Made by a program: the position numbers and the translations under genes. A DNA stretch of 51,563 bases, taken from Betaproteobacteria bacterium. Its GTDB lineage: Bacteria; Pseudomonadota; Gammaproteobacteria; Burkholderiales; SG8-41. The notes under the pieces are model-generated. The model made no database searches, was not told the DNA's origin, and was given only the letters and a program-made list of their open reading frames with translations. The stretch spans positions 1-51,563 of the forward strand of contig JACPTK010000093.1 in assembly GCA_016192825.1 (NCBI GenBank), in the 5' to 3' direction. This document shows, one piece after another, positions 19,701 to 25,864 of the stretch. Each line of letters opens with the position of its first letter. Positions within the stretch are counted from its first letter, which is position 1.

Positions 19701-21710
19701 GCGACGGCCGTGACCCAGAACCAGATCGACCTCGCCTGGAACGCCGCCACCGACAACGTGGGCGTCACGGTCTACTACGTGTATCGCGGCGGCGTGCAGA
19801 TCGCGACGGTCAATGCGCCGACCCTGACCTACAGCGACACCGGCCTCGCGGCCTCGACCTCCTTCACCTACACGGTGGCCGCGTGCGACGCGGCGGGCAA
19901 CTGCTCGGCGCAGAGCGCGAGCGCGACCACCACCACGCCGGACACGGAGGCGCCGACGGTGCCCACCGGCCTCGGGGCGACGGCAGTCAGCGGGTCGCAG
20001 ATCGACCTCGCCTGGACCGCCGCCACCGACAACGTGGCGGTGACCGCCTACTCCGTCTACCGCGGCGGCGTGTTCCTCGCGACGGTCAATGCGCCCACCG
20101 TCGCCTTGAGCGACAACGGGCTCACCGACGCCACGACCTACAGCTACACGGTCGCCGCCTGCGACGCGGCGGGCAACTGCTCGGCGCAGACCGCGACCGC
20201 GTCGGCGAGCACGCCGGACGTCACCGCGCCCACGGATCCCTCGGGCGCCAACATCACCAACCTGGGCGCGAATACGCTGACGCTCAACTGGACCGGCTCG
20301 ACCGACAACGTGGCCGTGACCGCCTACCAGGTGATCCGCGACGGCGTGCAGATCGCGACGGTCGCCGCGCCGACCCTGACCTACAACGACAGCGGGCTCA
20401 CGTCGGCAACGCTCTACGTCTACACGGTCGTTGCCTGCGACGCGGCCGGCAACTGCTCGGGGCAGTCGGCGCCGGCTTCCGCCATCACGCTCGACAACGT
20501 GCCGCCGACGATACCGGCGGGCCTCACGGCGACGGCCGCGAGCCAGAGCCAGATCAACATCGCCTGGAACGCCGCCACCGACAACGTAGCGGTGACCGCC
20601 TACCAGGTGTTCCGCGACGGCCTGTTCCGCGCGACGGTGGGCGCGCCCGGCGTCAACTTCAGCGACACCGGCCTCGCGGCCTCGACCACCTACGCCTACA
20701 CCGTCACGGCGTGCGACGCGGCGGGCAACTGCTCGGCGCAGAGCGCCTCCGCCTCGGCCACCACGCCGGACACGGAAGCGCCGGCGGTGCCGACCGGCCT
20801 CACCGGCACGGGCGTGAGCCCGACCGAGGTCACGCTCTCGTGGAACGCCACCACCGACAACGTCGCCGTGACCGCCTACCGGCTGTACCGCGACGGCGTG
20901 CTCCGCGCGACGCTGGGCGCGGTCACCACCACCAACGATACCGGGCTCGCCGCCCAGACCAGCTACACCTACACGGTCGAAGCGTGCGACGCGGCGGGCA
21001 ACTGCTCGGGGCAGTCCTCGCCGATCACGCTGACCTCGTTCGCGATCTTCACGCCCAGCATCGCGACCGCCTGGAACATGGTCGGCAACTCGCTCAACAT
21101 CACGCTTGACGTGGTGGCGATCTTCGGCAACCAGGACGCGCCGGTGGCGGGCGTGACCGCGAACATCGATTCGATCTGGAAGTGGGATCCGGTGTCCGAT
21201 AACTGGGCGTTCTACTCGCCGCAGCTCACCGCGGCGGGGAACGCCGCCTACGTCTCGGACCCGGCCCACCCCTATCAGCTGCTCTCGACCGTCGAACCGG
21301 GCGAGGGCTACTGGGTGAACGCGACCGCCGCGATCACGCTGCCGGACCAGAGCGGCTCGACGTTCTCCTACAACGCCACGAACTTCGCGGCGCTGCCGAC
21401 GAGCGCCCTGTCCACCACGAGCTGGTACCTGATCTCGACGTTCGATACCCTCACGCCGAGCCAGTTCAACATCAACATGACGCCGACCCCGCCCGCGCCG
21501 GGCGTGGTGCCCACCACCAACTTCGTCAGCCTGTGGTCGTGGGACGCCGCGCAGCAGAAGTACTACTTCTACGCGCCGATACTGGAGGCCACGGGCGGGC
21601 TGGCCGCGGTGAAGAGCTACGCCGACACCAACGGCTTCCTGCACTTCCAGGACTTCGGCAAGACCCTCGGCATTGGCGTCTCGTTCTGGGTGAGCCGGCA
21701 GCAGCCGTAG
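10758..21710 (+). CDS. Giant secreted RCC1-propeller / fibronectin-III repeat protein
   Basis: An uninterrupted gene for about 3650 residues. In order: a signal peptide (1–31, ...FPSAAFSQ); a jelly-roll-like domain (about 32–170) ending AWIDNVRLP; seven RCC1-type repeats (171–470); 15 Fn3 domains (471–1865); seven RCC1 repeats (1866–2145); six Fn3 (2146–2699); seven RCC1 (2700–2977); five Fn3 (2978–3428); and a C-terminal region with two copies of a W-x-L/M-V/I...W-x-W...FY-x-P module (3428–3650). RCC1 repeats read HSLALKSDGTVVAWG. Each Fn3 carries ACDAAGNCSAQS, a probable disulfide. There is no LPXTG or outer-membrane barrel, so it is probably released or held by other factors. ATG 10758 follows the promoter; TTG 10770, just after GGGAGG, is an alternative. 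Likely a surface adhesin or matrix protein, but the function is unproven. Confidence 0.85.
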   Translation: MGRPLTLLRRLGAAGLVLAASWLFPSAAFSQEFFPENGTMPAGWVQSAGSNASWAVSTTSVFQGTYSLKSSLPSLTNANHSQQAAVEVTVTVPNPGTVSFNYRVSSELNFDYIRFYIDGVEKLTVSGESGWLTANFQLSKGTHTLKWAYTKDGSIDGNQDTAWIDNVRLPGLPSVAGGFYHSVGLKSNGTAWAWGYNGSGQLGDGTINSSTTSPVRVSGLTNAVAVAAAASYSLALKSDGTVVGWGDNSSNQITGGAVGGSFLTPTAAGAGVTGVVAIAAGGFHALALQSSGTVVAWGNDTYGQVSGINGLTGVVAIAAGYYHSLALRSDGTVVAVGDNSSGQTAGAAAVTNAVAISSQIYHSLALLSNGTVAAWGYDGYGQVTGAAGVTGAVGVSAGYLHSIALKADGTVAAWGDNGFSQVTGAAAVSGGVAVGSGLYHSLAARFGGTIVGWGQNTDGQTGGAAGLNLDGTVPSTPTGLAANAVSGSQINLAWNTTLDNTYLSNGGVSSGVTAYQVFRDGVFRATVTAPTVSFSDTGLTNGTTYAYRITACDVAGNCSAQTGTVNATTLDTAAPTTPTGLTATPVSETQINLAWNASTDNVGVSNYRVYRAGVQIATVNSPTVSYSNTGLTAGTTYSYTVSACDAAGNCSGQSAIASTTTLDTTAPSTPTGLTATAVSGSQINLAWTASTDNVAVTAYRVFRGGVFLTTVNAPTVTYSNTGLTNATNYTYTVSACDASLNCSAQSASANATTFDTAAPTTPTGLTATAASQSQIDLAWNASSDNVGVSVYRVFRGGVQIATVNSPTLTYSNTGLAASTNYTYTVSACDAAGNCSAQGISANATTPDTQAPTQPTGLTATAVSGSQINLAWTASTDNVAVTAYQVLRAGVQIATVNSPTLSYSNTGLTNATNYSYTVTACDAAGNCSAQSASANATTFDTAAPTVPTGLTANAVSQSQINLAWNASSDNVAVTAYQVFRDGVFRATVAAPTVAYNDTGLAASTSYTYRVNACDAAGNCSGLSASAGATTPDTQAPTVPAGLAAVAASQSQINLSWNASTDNVAVLGYRVYRGGVQVATVASPTLTYNDTGLAASTNYTYTVDACDAAGNCSAQSASANATTPDTQAPTVPTGLGAVAASQSQINLSWTASTDNVAVTAYQVFRGGVFLATAATNSYNDTGLAASTNYSYTVTACDAAGNCSAQSISANATTPDTQAPTTPTGLTANAVAQDQINLAWNASTDNVAVTAYQVFRGGVQIATVNSPTLTYSNTGLAASTNYSYTVAACDAAGNCSAQSASANATTPDTQAPTVPTGLTAVAASQSQINLSWNVSTDNVGVTGYQVFRGGVFLATAATNSYNDTGLAASTNYTYRVTACDAASNCSAQSASANATTPDTQAPTVPGTFTATAVSGSQINLAWIASTDNVAVTAYQVFRAGVQIATVNSPTVAYSDTGLTNATNYAYTVTACDAAGNCSTTAAANATTFDTDAPTVPAGLTATAQASGTQVNLAWGASTDNVAVTQYRIYRGGVFVASVNGATLAYPDTGLTDAITYNYTVDACDAANNCSAQSGVASATTPDVTAPSVPGGFTATAANQFQIDLAWSASTDNVAVTTYRVFNVTLGLYRATLNHPVTAFSDTGLSQSTLYNYTVDACDAAGNCSTTAAASTTTLAAPPPTTVNATVPGGVTGETQIDLDWTTTTPGVFDYGIYRNGVFRTTVAHNGLISPQVFSDTGLTPATTYSYRIIACDSVPNCSVQSAAAIATTRDVTAPDVPTLGAVAASATQINLSWTASADNVATTAYRVFRGGVFRATITPPTVAYSDTGLSSGVAYSYTVSACDAAGNCSAASNTATATTPDTQAPTTPAGAGAAIAAGGNHSLAVRTDGTVVAWGDNTNGQTTVPGTAVNVVAIAAGGSHSLALKSDDTVVAWGLDANNQVGGAAAAIGANAIAAIAAGGTHSLALTTNGQVVAWGDNTLGQSTVPATVDFAAAIAAGGSHSLALLADGTVAAWGDNLSGPGQTSVPVGLTGVVSVAAGTSHSLALKSDGTVVAWGSAVPSAVPGGLANVVAIAAGGAHSLALLSDGTVTAWGSNALGQATVPVGLTGVVAIAAGGTHSLALKSDGTVVAWGSNAAGQTTVPAALSVASTLTATAVTQNQIDLLWNASTDNVAVTTYFVYRGGVQIATVNSPTLNYSDGGLLASTTYSYTVNACDAAGNCSAQSASATTTTPDTEAPTVPTGFGATPLANGSQIDLAWTASTDNVAVTGYQVFRNTVFLTTVSAPTVTLSDTGLTDATTYTYAVTACDAAGNCSAQTAGVPATTPDVTVPATPTGLTANAVTQDQINLAWNASTDNVAVTQYRVYRGGAFLVSVNGATLSLSDGGLAASTAYTYAVDACDAAGNCSALSATASATTPDTQAPTVPTGLGATALANGTQIDLAWTASTDNVAVTAYQVYRGGTFLTTVNAPTVVLSDTGLTDATTYTYAVTACDFAGNCSAQSATASATTPDVTAPTVPANLTAVAASQSQINLAWNASTDNVAVTQYRVYRGGVFLVSVNAATLSYNDTGLAASTAYTYAVDACDAAGNCSAQSTTASATTPDTEAPTIPGALGATAASATQINLAWTASTDNVAVTAYRVFRGGVFRATVAAPTVAYSDTGLTSATAYSYTVSACDAAGNCSAQSNTATATTPDNQAPTSPAGIGAAIAAGGNHSLAVRTDGTVTGWGDNAAGQITVPGTATGVLAIAAGGSHSLALKSDDTMVAWGNNGNGQSTVPGGLTDVAAIAAGGNHSLALTNNGDVVAWGDNALLQTTVPASVMFATAIAAGGNHSLALLADGTVWGWGDNTNGQAPGLVAGLSGVVAIAAGGSHSLALKSDGTVVAWGNNANGQSTVLPGLVNVVAIAAGGSHSLALKSDGTVVGWGNNASGQISVPGGLSGVVAIAAGGTHSLALKSDGTVVAWGDNALGQSTVPAALATVSTLTATAVTQNQIDLAWNAATDNVGVTVYYVYRGGVQIATVNAPTLTYSDTGLAASTSFTYTVAACDAAGNCSAQSASATTTTPDTEAPTVPTGLGATAVSGSQIDLAWTAATDNVAVTAYSVYRGGVFLATVNAPTVALSDNGLTDATTYSYTVAACDAAGNCSAQTATASASTPDVTAPTDPSGANITNLGANTLTLNWTGSTDNVAVTAYQVIRDGVQIATVAAPTLTYNDSGLTSATLYVYTVVACDAAGNCSGQSAPASAITLDNVPPTIPAGLTATAASQSQINIAWNAATDNVAVTAYQVFRDGLFRATVGAPGVNFSDTGLAASTTYAYTVTACDAAGNCSAQSASASATTPDTEAPAVPTGLTGTGVSPTEVTLSWNATTDNVAVTAYRLYRDGVLRATLGAVTTTNDTGLAAQTSYTYTVEACDAAGNCSGQSSPITLTSFAIFTPSIATAWNMVGNSLNITLDVVAIFGNQDAPVAGVTANIDSIWKWDPVSDNWAFYSPQLTAAGNAAYVSDPAHPYQLLSTVEPGEGYWVNATAAITLPDQSGSTFSYNATNFAALPTSALSTTSWYLISTFDTLTPSQFNINMTPTPPAPGVVPTTNFVSLWSWDAAQQKYYFYAPILEATGGLAAVKSYADTNGFLHFQDFGKTLGIGVSFWVSRQQP
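11269..12170 (+). repeat. RCC1 block 1 (7 repeats)
   Basis: Seven units of the YHSLALKSDGTVVAWGDN..GQ type, each about 40–50 residues, are expected to fold as one seven-bladed propeller. It is the most diverged of the three blocks (e.g. YHSVGLKSNGTAWAWG, YHSLAARFGGTIVGWG). Confidence 0.8.
12171..16352 (+). repeat. Fn3 block 1 (15 tandem domains)
   Basis: Fifteen domains of about 91–95 residues (near 276 bp at DNA level) run from TGLxATAVSxSQINLAW to ACDAAGNCSAQS..ATTPDTQAPTVP. Many units share long identical DNA stretches. The 13th and 14th are the most diverged. Confidence 0.85.
16353..17192 (+). repeat. RCC1 block 2 (7 repeats)
   Basis: Seven units (NHSLAVRTDGTVVAWG, SHSLALKSDDTVVAWG, THSLALTTNGQVVAWG and four more). 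They match block 3 unit by unit, including the odd KSDDT in unit 2 and the NG in unit 3. Confidence 0.85.
17193..18854 (+). repeat. Fn3 block 2 (6 tandem domains)
   Basis: Six Fn3 units with the same ACDAAGNCSA cysteine pair. The first (STLTATAVTQNQIDLLW) and the last (GALGATAASATQINLAW) are the copies flanking the duplicated propellers. Confidence 0.85.
18855..19688 (+). repeat. RCC1 block 3 (7 repeats)
   Basis: Seven units, paralogous in register to block 2 at a DNA offset of about 2.5 kb (for example 16380 against 18888). Confidence 0.85.
19689..21040 (+). repeat. Fn3 block 3 (5 tandem domains)
   Basis: Five Fn3 units. The first two are near copies of the first two of block 2. The third (SGANITNLGANTLTLNW) is diverged. 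Confidence 0.85.
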
Positions 21711-21745
21711 CCGCGCGCCAGCGCGGCGGCGGCGGGAATCGGAAT

Positions 21746-21777
21746 AAAAAAATGGTTGCCGACCGGCAACCATTTTT
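21746..21777. terminator. Bidirectional Rho-independent terminator
   Basis: AAAAAATGGTTGCC-GACC-GGCAACCATTTTTT has a stem with A/T runs on both sides. It lies 35 bp after the giant gene and abuts the CCA end of the minus-strand tRNA gene, so it serves both transcripts. Confidence 0.9.
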
Positions 21778-21853
<76 letters not shown>

Positions 21854-21855
21854 TT

Positions 21856-21889
21856 AGGAATCTGGCGGGCTGACGCCCGCCAGATTCCT
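21856..21889. repeat. Palindrome AGGAATCTGGCGGGC/GCCCGCCAGATTCCT
   Basis: Perfect 15-bp arms with a 4-base loop, two bases from the 5' end of the tRNA gene. It shares the AGGA..TCCT outer ends of the type B palindromes but not the TGTCGG core, so it is at most a distant relative. Confidence 0.6.
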
Positions 21890-21977
21890 TATACAAGAAC
21901 GTACAAGGTGCGGATTTTACCTCGACTGGACCATTCTGGCCCGCATCGCGTGAACGCATGGGCACGCGATCCTGGGT

Positions 21978-22044
21978 AGCGCGGATCAGGATGGCGGTGG
22001 CCTGCGAAAACCCGCGCGGAACCCAAAGTCCGACACACTGCTAG
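21978..22044. repeat. Type C dispersed repeat
   Basis: GCGGATCAGGATGGCGGTGG continues through CCTGCGAAAAC and ends GTCCGACACACTGCTAG. This closely matches 47841–47896. The terminal CTAG forms the stop codon of the minus-strand fur-family gene. Bases 21890–21977 between this repeat and the palindrome show nothing assignable. Confidence 0.8.
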
Positions 22045-22457
22045 CCAGCGCGGACGCGGACGATGATGTCCACGCCCTCGGTCACCATCCCGTCCGGCAG
22101 CGCCGGCAGGCCGTGGACCTCGATGCCGGCGGCGTCGATATCGGCGAGCTCGCCGGTGTCGACGTTGTAGAAGTGATGGTGCGGTGAGGGGTTGGGATCG
22201 TAGAAGACCTTGCTGGGATCCACGATCACCTCGCGCACCAGCTTCTTCTCGAGGAACAGGTTGAGCGTGTTGTAGACCGTCGCCTTGGAGGTCTCGGAGT
22301 GGCGGTCGTTGACGATCGCCAGGATCTGGTCCGCCGACAGGTGCTCGCCGCGCGAGAACAGGGCGTAGGCGATTTCGATGCGCTGGTGCGTGGGGTTGAT
22401 GTCGTGGCGGCGCAGCACCTCGGTCAGGTTGTCGCGCGTGTAAGGCATTGGCTTCAC
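22041..22457 (-). CDS. Fur-family transcriptional regulator lacking cysteines (Irr/PerR-like)
   Basis: A 138-residue Fur-family repressor with a winged-helix DNA-binding half ([29 protein letters not shown], and [18 protein letters not shown] as recognition helix) and a C-terminal dimerisation half. [12 protein letters not shown] (93–104) is the conserved metal or heme-sensing segment. The protein has no cysteine at all, so the structural zinc site of classical Fur and PerR is absent, as in Irr-type members. GTG 22457 (VKPMPYTR) or ATG 22448 are the possible starts. A promoter-like TTAGAC-18-TAGAAT lies immediately upstream. Its stop codon lies in a repeat element. Targets are unknown; iron, heme or peroxide response is the family norm. 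Confidence 0.85.
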   Translation of the reverse strand: MKPMPYTRDNLTEVLRRHDINPTHQRIEIAYALFSRGEHLSADQILAIVNDRHSETSKATVYNTLNLFLEKKLVREVIVDPSKVFYDPNPSPHHHFYNVDTGELADIDAAGIEVHGLPALPDGMVTEGVDIIVRVRAG

Positions 22458-22459
22458 GG

Positions 22460-22494
22460 GACTAATTCTAGACCAGGATCTGGACTTAGTCTAA
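22460..22494 (-). promoter_or_regulatory. Probable promoter/operator of the fur-family gene
   Basis: On the minus strand TTAGAC (22494–22489) and TAGAAT (22470–22465) are separated by 18 bp. The region contains the inverted repeat GACTAA...TTAGTC (22460–22491) and CCAG-GAT-CTGG inside it, a plausible autoregulatory operator overlapping the promoter. Confidence 0.5.
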
Positions 22495-22640
22495 TCGTGA
22501 CGTATTGCGCACATCCCACTGAACAGTATGCAAAAATGGCGGTGCGACCGGCCGCTCGTTACGCCCGTCCGGCCTCTCGTCGGCTGGCTTTGGCTTGGGC
22601 CGTAAAACCCAATATCTTTAACACCTTGAGGAGCCCGTAC

Positions 22641-23045
22641 ATGAAGCTCTCCCGCGGTTTCACCCTGATTGAGCTGATGATCGTGGTGGCGATCATCGGT
22701 GTGCTGGCAGCGATTGGCATTCCCGCTTACGACCGCTACATCGTCCGCTCGAACCGCTCCATCGCGAAGCAGTTCTTGCTGACCGTCGCCAACAAGCAGG
22801 AGCAGTACATGCTCGATGCGCGCCAGTACGCCGTCACCATCGGCGCTGGCGCCGGCGGCCTCAACCTGACCCCGCCGTCCGAGGTGTCGACCCGCTACAC
22901 GTTCGCCCTCGCTGCGTGCGCCGCCCCGTGCTCCACCTACACCGTCACCGCCACCGCCATCGGCCCCCAGGAGACCGACGGCGACCTGAGTCTGGACAAC
23001 CTCGGCCAGAAAACGTCCGAGTTCGCCGACAAGTGGGCCAACTGA
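22641..23045 (+). CDS. pilE: Type IV pilin-like protein PilE
   Basis: A 134-residue type IV pilin-like protein. The prepilin peptidase site is [30 protein letters not shown], with Glu5 of the mature protein present and a hydrophobic N-terminal helix for inner-membrane anchoring and assembly. Two cysteines (ACAAPCS) sit close together in the C-terminal half. ATG 22641 has TTGAGGAG about 8 bases upstream. It opens the operon pilE–fimT–pilV–pilW–pilX–pilY1. In Pseudomonas pilE closes the equivalent operon, so its position here is rearranged. It is probably a minor pilin rather than the major subunit, judging by its partners. Confidence 0.88.
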   Translation: MKLSRGFTLIELMIVVAIIGVLAAIGIPAYDRYIVRSNRSIAKQFLLTVANKQEQYMLDARQYAVTIGAGAGGLNLTPPSEVSTRYTFALAACAAPCSTYTVTATAIGPQETDGDLSLDNLGQKTSEFADKWAN

Positions 23046-23063
23046 CCCAAAGCGCCGAAGCGC

Positions 23064-23597
23064 ATGCCGATGACCTTCGCGAATCGTTCAGGTCTGGAAT
23101 CTCGCCGCGGGCCGCGGGCCGCGGCCTCGCGCGGATTCACGCTCACCGAGCTGATGATCGCGGTCGCGGTGCTCGGCGTCCTGACCGCGGTCGGCCTGCC
23201 CTCGATGACCAATTTCGTGCGCGAGCAGCGCGTGAAGACGGCGACCTCGGATGTCTTCGCGAGCCTGATCTACGCGCGCAGCGAGGCGATCAAGCGCGCG
23301 GCCGACGTCATCGTCGTGCCCAACAACACCGCGGCCTGGGCCGCCGGCTGGAAGGTGACGGACGCCGGGGGCGCCAGCCTCAGGGTCCAGGATGCGATCG
23401 GCGGCGTCACGGTTACCGGCCCCGCCGCGAGCCTGACGTTCCGGCGCGACGGCCGCCTTGCGACCGGGGTAACGAACTTCGTGCTGACCTCGCCGGACAA
23501 CAGCGCGATCACCGCGCGCTGCGTGAGGCTCGACCCGAGCGGGCGGGCCAACATCAAGGTCGATTCCAATGGCAACTCCGGCGACGGATGCCAGTAG
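23064..23597 (+). CDS. fimT: Minor pilin FimT/FimU (GspH-like)
   Basis: A 177-residue pseudopilin. A basic leader is cleaved after ASRG, giving FTLTELMIAVAVLGVLTAVGLPSMTNFVREQRVKTATSDVFASLIYARSEAIKRA, the diagnostic N-terminus of the FimT/GspH family with Glu5 present. It is thought to act in the minor-pilin complex that primes pilus assembly, and FimT proteins can bind DNA during uptake. It begins 18 bp after pilE with no obvious ribosome-binding site; ATG 23070 is an alternative. The C-terminus ends GNSGDGCQ. Confidence 0.88.
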   Translation: MPMTFANRSGLESRRGPRAAASRGFTLTELMIAVAVLGVLTAVGLPSMTNFVREQRVKTATSDVFASLIYARSEAIKRAADVIVVPNNTAAWAAGWKVTDAGGASLRVQDAIGGVTVTGPAASLTFRRDGRLATGVTNFVLTSPDNSAITARCVRLDPSGRANIKVDSNGNSGDGCQ

Positions 23598-23610
23598 GCG
23601 CGAGCACCCC

Positions 23611-24237
23611 ATGACCCGCCATCGAGCCATTTCCGCGCGGCCTTCCGGCTTCAGCATGATCGAGGTGCTGGTGTCCCTGCTCATCATCGTGCTGGGGCTG
23701 CTGGGCCTCGCCGGCCTGCAGGTGCGCATGCAGCAGTCGGAATTCGAGTCCTACCAGCGCGCCCAGGCGCTGGTGCTGCTGCAGGACATGGAGGAGCGCA
23801 TCGGCCTGCACCGCACCACCGTCTCGTGCTTCTCGTTCACCACCGACACCGTCAACGGGGCGCCGTTCCTGGGCGTGGGGTCCGCCGGCCTGACGCCGTG
23901 CGCCGTCAGCACCGCCAACGACAACGCGATGGCGGACAGCATGCTCGGGGAGTGGGATTCGGCGCTGCTGGGCGCGGCGGAAACCAAGGGCGGGGCATCG
24001 GTCGGCGCCATGGTCGGCGCGCGTGGCTGCGTGAGCTACGACGCGGCCACGGAGCTGCTCGACCCGACCGGGGCGGCGATTCCAGGCACCGGCGTCTACA
24101 CCGTCGCCGTCTCCTGGAAGGGAACGATCGACACGTTCGCGCCCGCCGTGAACTGCGGCAACGACAACGCCCTGTACGGAGCGGAAACCCGGCGGCGCGT
24201 GGTTTCGACCACGTTCCGCATTGCGAAACTGGATTAG
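23611..24237 (+). CDS. pilV: Minor pilin PilV
   Basis: A 208-residue minor pilin with prepilin site PSG|FSMIEVLVSLLIIVLGLLGLAGLQVRMQQSEFESYQRAQAL, the standard PilV N-terminus. ATG 23611 is preferred because it gives a short basic leader; an in-frame ATG at 23569 would overlap fimT. The body has five cysteines. It lies 13 bp after fimT and 11 bp before pilW, in the same transcript. It acts with PilW, PilX, FimT and PilY1 at the pilus tip. Confidence 0.85.
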   Translation: MTRHRAISARPSGFSMIEVLVSLLIIVLGLLGLAGLQVRMQQSEFESYQRAQALVLLQDMEERIGLHRTTVSCFSFTTDTVNGAPFLGVGSAGLTPCAVSTANDNAMADSMLGEWDSALLGAAETKGGASVGAMVGARGCVSYDAATELLDPTGAAIPGTGVYTVAVSWKGTIDTFAPAVNCGNDNALYGAETRRRVVSTTFRIAKLD

Positions 24238-24248
24238 CGGGCCGGCCC

Positions 24249-25388
24249 ATGAACCGCGCGATGCGCCACGATTCCGGATTCTCGCTGGTCGAGCTGATGA
24301 TCGCCATGACCATCGGCCTGCTGCTGCTGTCCGGGCTCGCGATGATCTTTGTCAACTCGAGCGACGCCAACCGCGAGTTGCAGAAGACCGCGGCGCAGAT
24401 CGAGAACGGGCGCTACGCGATGGACCTCCTCTCCCAGGACCTGCGGCTCGCCGGCTTCTACGGCCACATGCACGATCTCGGGGGCATTTCGCCGCCGGCG
24501 ACGACTCCGCCCGACCCGTGCGACACGGACAACACCGTCGTCGGGGCAGCCGGCGACACCGATCTCCTGCGCGCGCTGCGCTTCCCGGTGCAGGCCTACA
24601 ACGGCGCCATCGATGCCGCCGACCCGGCCGACGACGCCGCCGCCACCGGCCTGTCCGCGAACTGCGCCGCCATCCTCACCGCGGCCAATCTCAAGCCCGG
24701 CAGCGACGTGGTGGTCGTGCGCCGCGCGGACACCAACGCGCTCGACGCGACCGACGTCGCGACGAGCAACGTGTTCTACATCCAGGCGACCGCCGACCAG
24801 GCGCAAGTCCAGACCGGCAACGGCGCCGCGGTCGGGGGCAACAAGGCCGACGGCACCGCCGCCACGCTCTTCCTCACCAACGGCGCCTCGCCGCCGGTGC
24901 CGGCGCCGATACGGAGAATGCGCGTGCACATTTATTTCGTCGCACCGTGCAGCGTCGGCAGCGGCACCATCGCCGGGGTGAGCGGCTCGTGCGTGGCCGG
25001 CACCGACGACACCATACCGACGCTCAAGCGTCTCGAGCTGACCTCCGCGGGAACGATCACCCTCGTTCCGCTGGTGGAAGGCATCGAGTACTTCAAGGTC
25101 GAGTACGGCGTCGACACCTCGCCGGCCGCAATAAGCGTCGCCACCGGATCGAGCGGCGACGCCAACGTGGACAGCTACACCGCGACGCCCGCGGACTGGT
25201 CCACCGTGATCGCGGCCAAGATTTTCGTGCTCGCGCGCAATACCGAGCTCACGCGGGGCTTCACCGACGACAAGTCCTACACCCTCGGGACTTCCGCCGT
25301 TCCCGCCCGCAACGACAACTTCAAGCGCCACGTGTTCTCCTCGATGGTGCACCTGGAGAATCCCGCGGGCCGAAGGGAGATCCCATGA
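24249..25388 (+). CDS. pilW: Minor pilin PilW
   Basis: A 379-residue minor pilin with prepilin site DSG|FSLVELMIAMTIGLLLLSGLAMIF, followed by the PilW-typical NSSDANRELQKTAAQIENGRYAMDLLSQDLRLAGFYG. The long beta-rich C-terminal half contains LKRLELTSAGTITLVPLVEGIEYFKVEYGVD, conserved in PilW. Its TGA overlaps the ATG of pilX (ATGA at 25385–25388), indicating coupled translation. Confidence 0.9.
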   Translation: MNRAMRHDSGFSLVELMIAMTIGLLLLSGLAMIFVNSSDANRELQKTAAQIENGRYAMDLLSQDLRLAGFYGHMHDLGGISPPATTPPDPCDTDNTVVGAAGDTDLLRALRFPVQAYNGAIDAADPADDAAATGLSANCAAILTAANLKPGSDVVVVRRADTNALDATDVATSNVFYIQATADQAQVQTGNGAAVGGNKADGTAATLFLTNGASPPVPAPIRRMRVHIYFVAPCSVGSGTIAGVSGSCVAGTDDTIPTLKRLELTSAGTITLVPLVEGIEYFKVEYGVDTSPAAISVATGSSGDANVDSYTATPADWSTVIAAKIFVLARNTELTRGFTDDKSYTLGTSAVPARNDNFKRHVFSSMVHLENPAGRREIP

Positions 25389-25864
25389 TCCCGGCTCCCG
25401 TCCCGCGCCAGCGCGGCGCAACGCTGCTGGTCACCCTCATCATGCTGGTGCTGCTCACGCTGTTCGCGGTGACGGGGTTCAACCTGTCGAGCGTGAACCT
25501 CAAGATCATCGGCAATTTCCAGCAGCAGATCGCCGCCGAAGCGCAGGTGCGGCAGGCGCTCGAGGAGGTGATGAGCACGGTGACGCTGTTCACCACGCCG
25601 GCGGCGACCTGCAGGCCCAGCGGCGCGACGCCCAGCGGCACCCCGCTCGCCTGCGCCAGCAGCGCCGACGTGGTTGTCGAGAAGCCCGGCTGCAAGTACG
25701 CGGCGCCGGCGCGGGGCTACACCAAGCGGCTCGGCGAGCTCACGCCGGAAGACACCACCTGGGAAGTGCGGGCGAGCTACACCGACCCCGCCACCAAGGC
25801 GTCGGTCGGGATGGTCAGCGGCGTCGGCGTGCGCCTGCTCGCGGGTAACTGCCCGTCGTCGTGA
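25385..25864 (+). CDS. pilX: Minor pilin PilX
   Basis: A 159-residue protein with N-terminus RQRG|ATLLVTLIMLVLLTLFAVTGFNLSSVNLKIIGNFQQQIAAEAQVRQALEEV. This is the PilX pattern, in which the usual Glu5 is absent. A cysteine-containing C-terminal region follows. The start overlaps the pilW stop and the stop overlaps the pilY1 GTG (GTGA), so pilW–pilX–pilY1 are tightly coupled. Confidence 0.88.
   Translation: MIPAPVPRQRGATLLVTLIMLVLLTLFAVTGFNLSSVNLKIIGNFQQQIAAEAQVRQALEEVMSTVTLFTTPAATCRPSGATPSGTPLACASSADVVVEKPGCKYAAPARGYTKRLGELTPEDTTWEVRASYTDPATKASVGMVSGVGVRLLAGNCPSS

Noticed and set aside
12171-21040. The regular ~276-bp repeats as a CRISPR or satellite array
   Set aside because: They are in-frame Fn3 domains of one protein, with repeat lengths and divergence typical of coding repeats.
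22570-22600. Possible sigma-54 promoter before pilE (TGGCTTTGGCTTGGG)
   Set aside because: The GG/GC spacing does not match the -24/-12 consensus.
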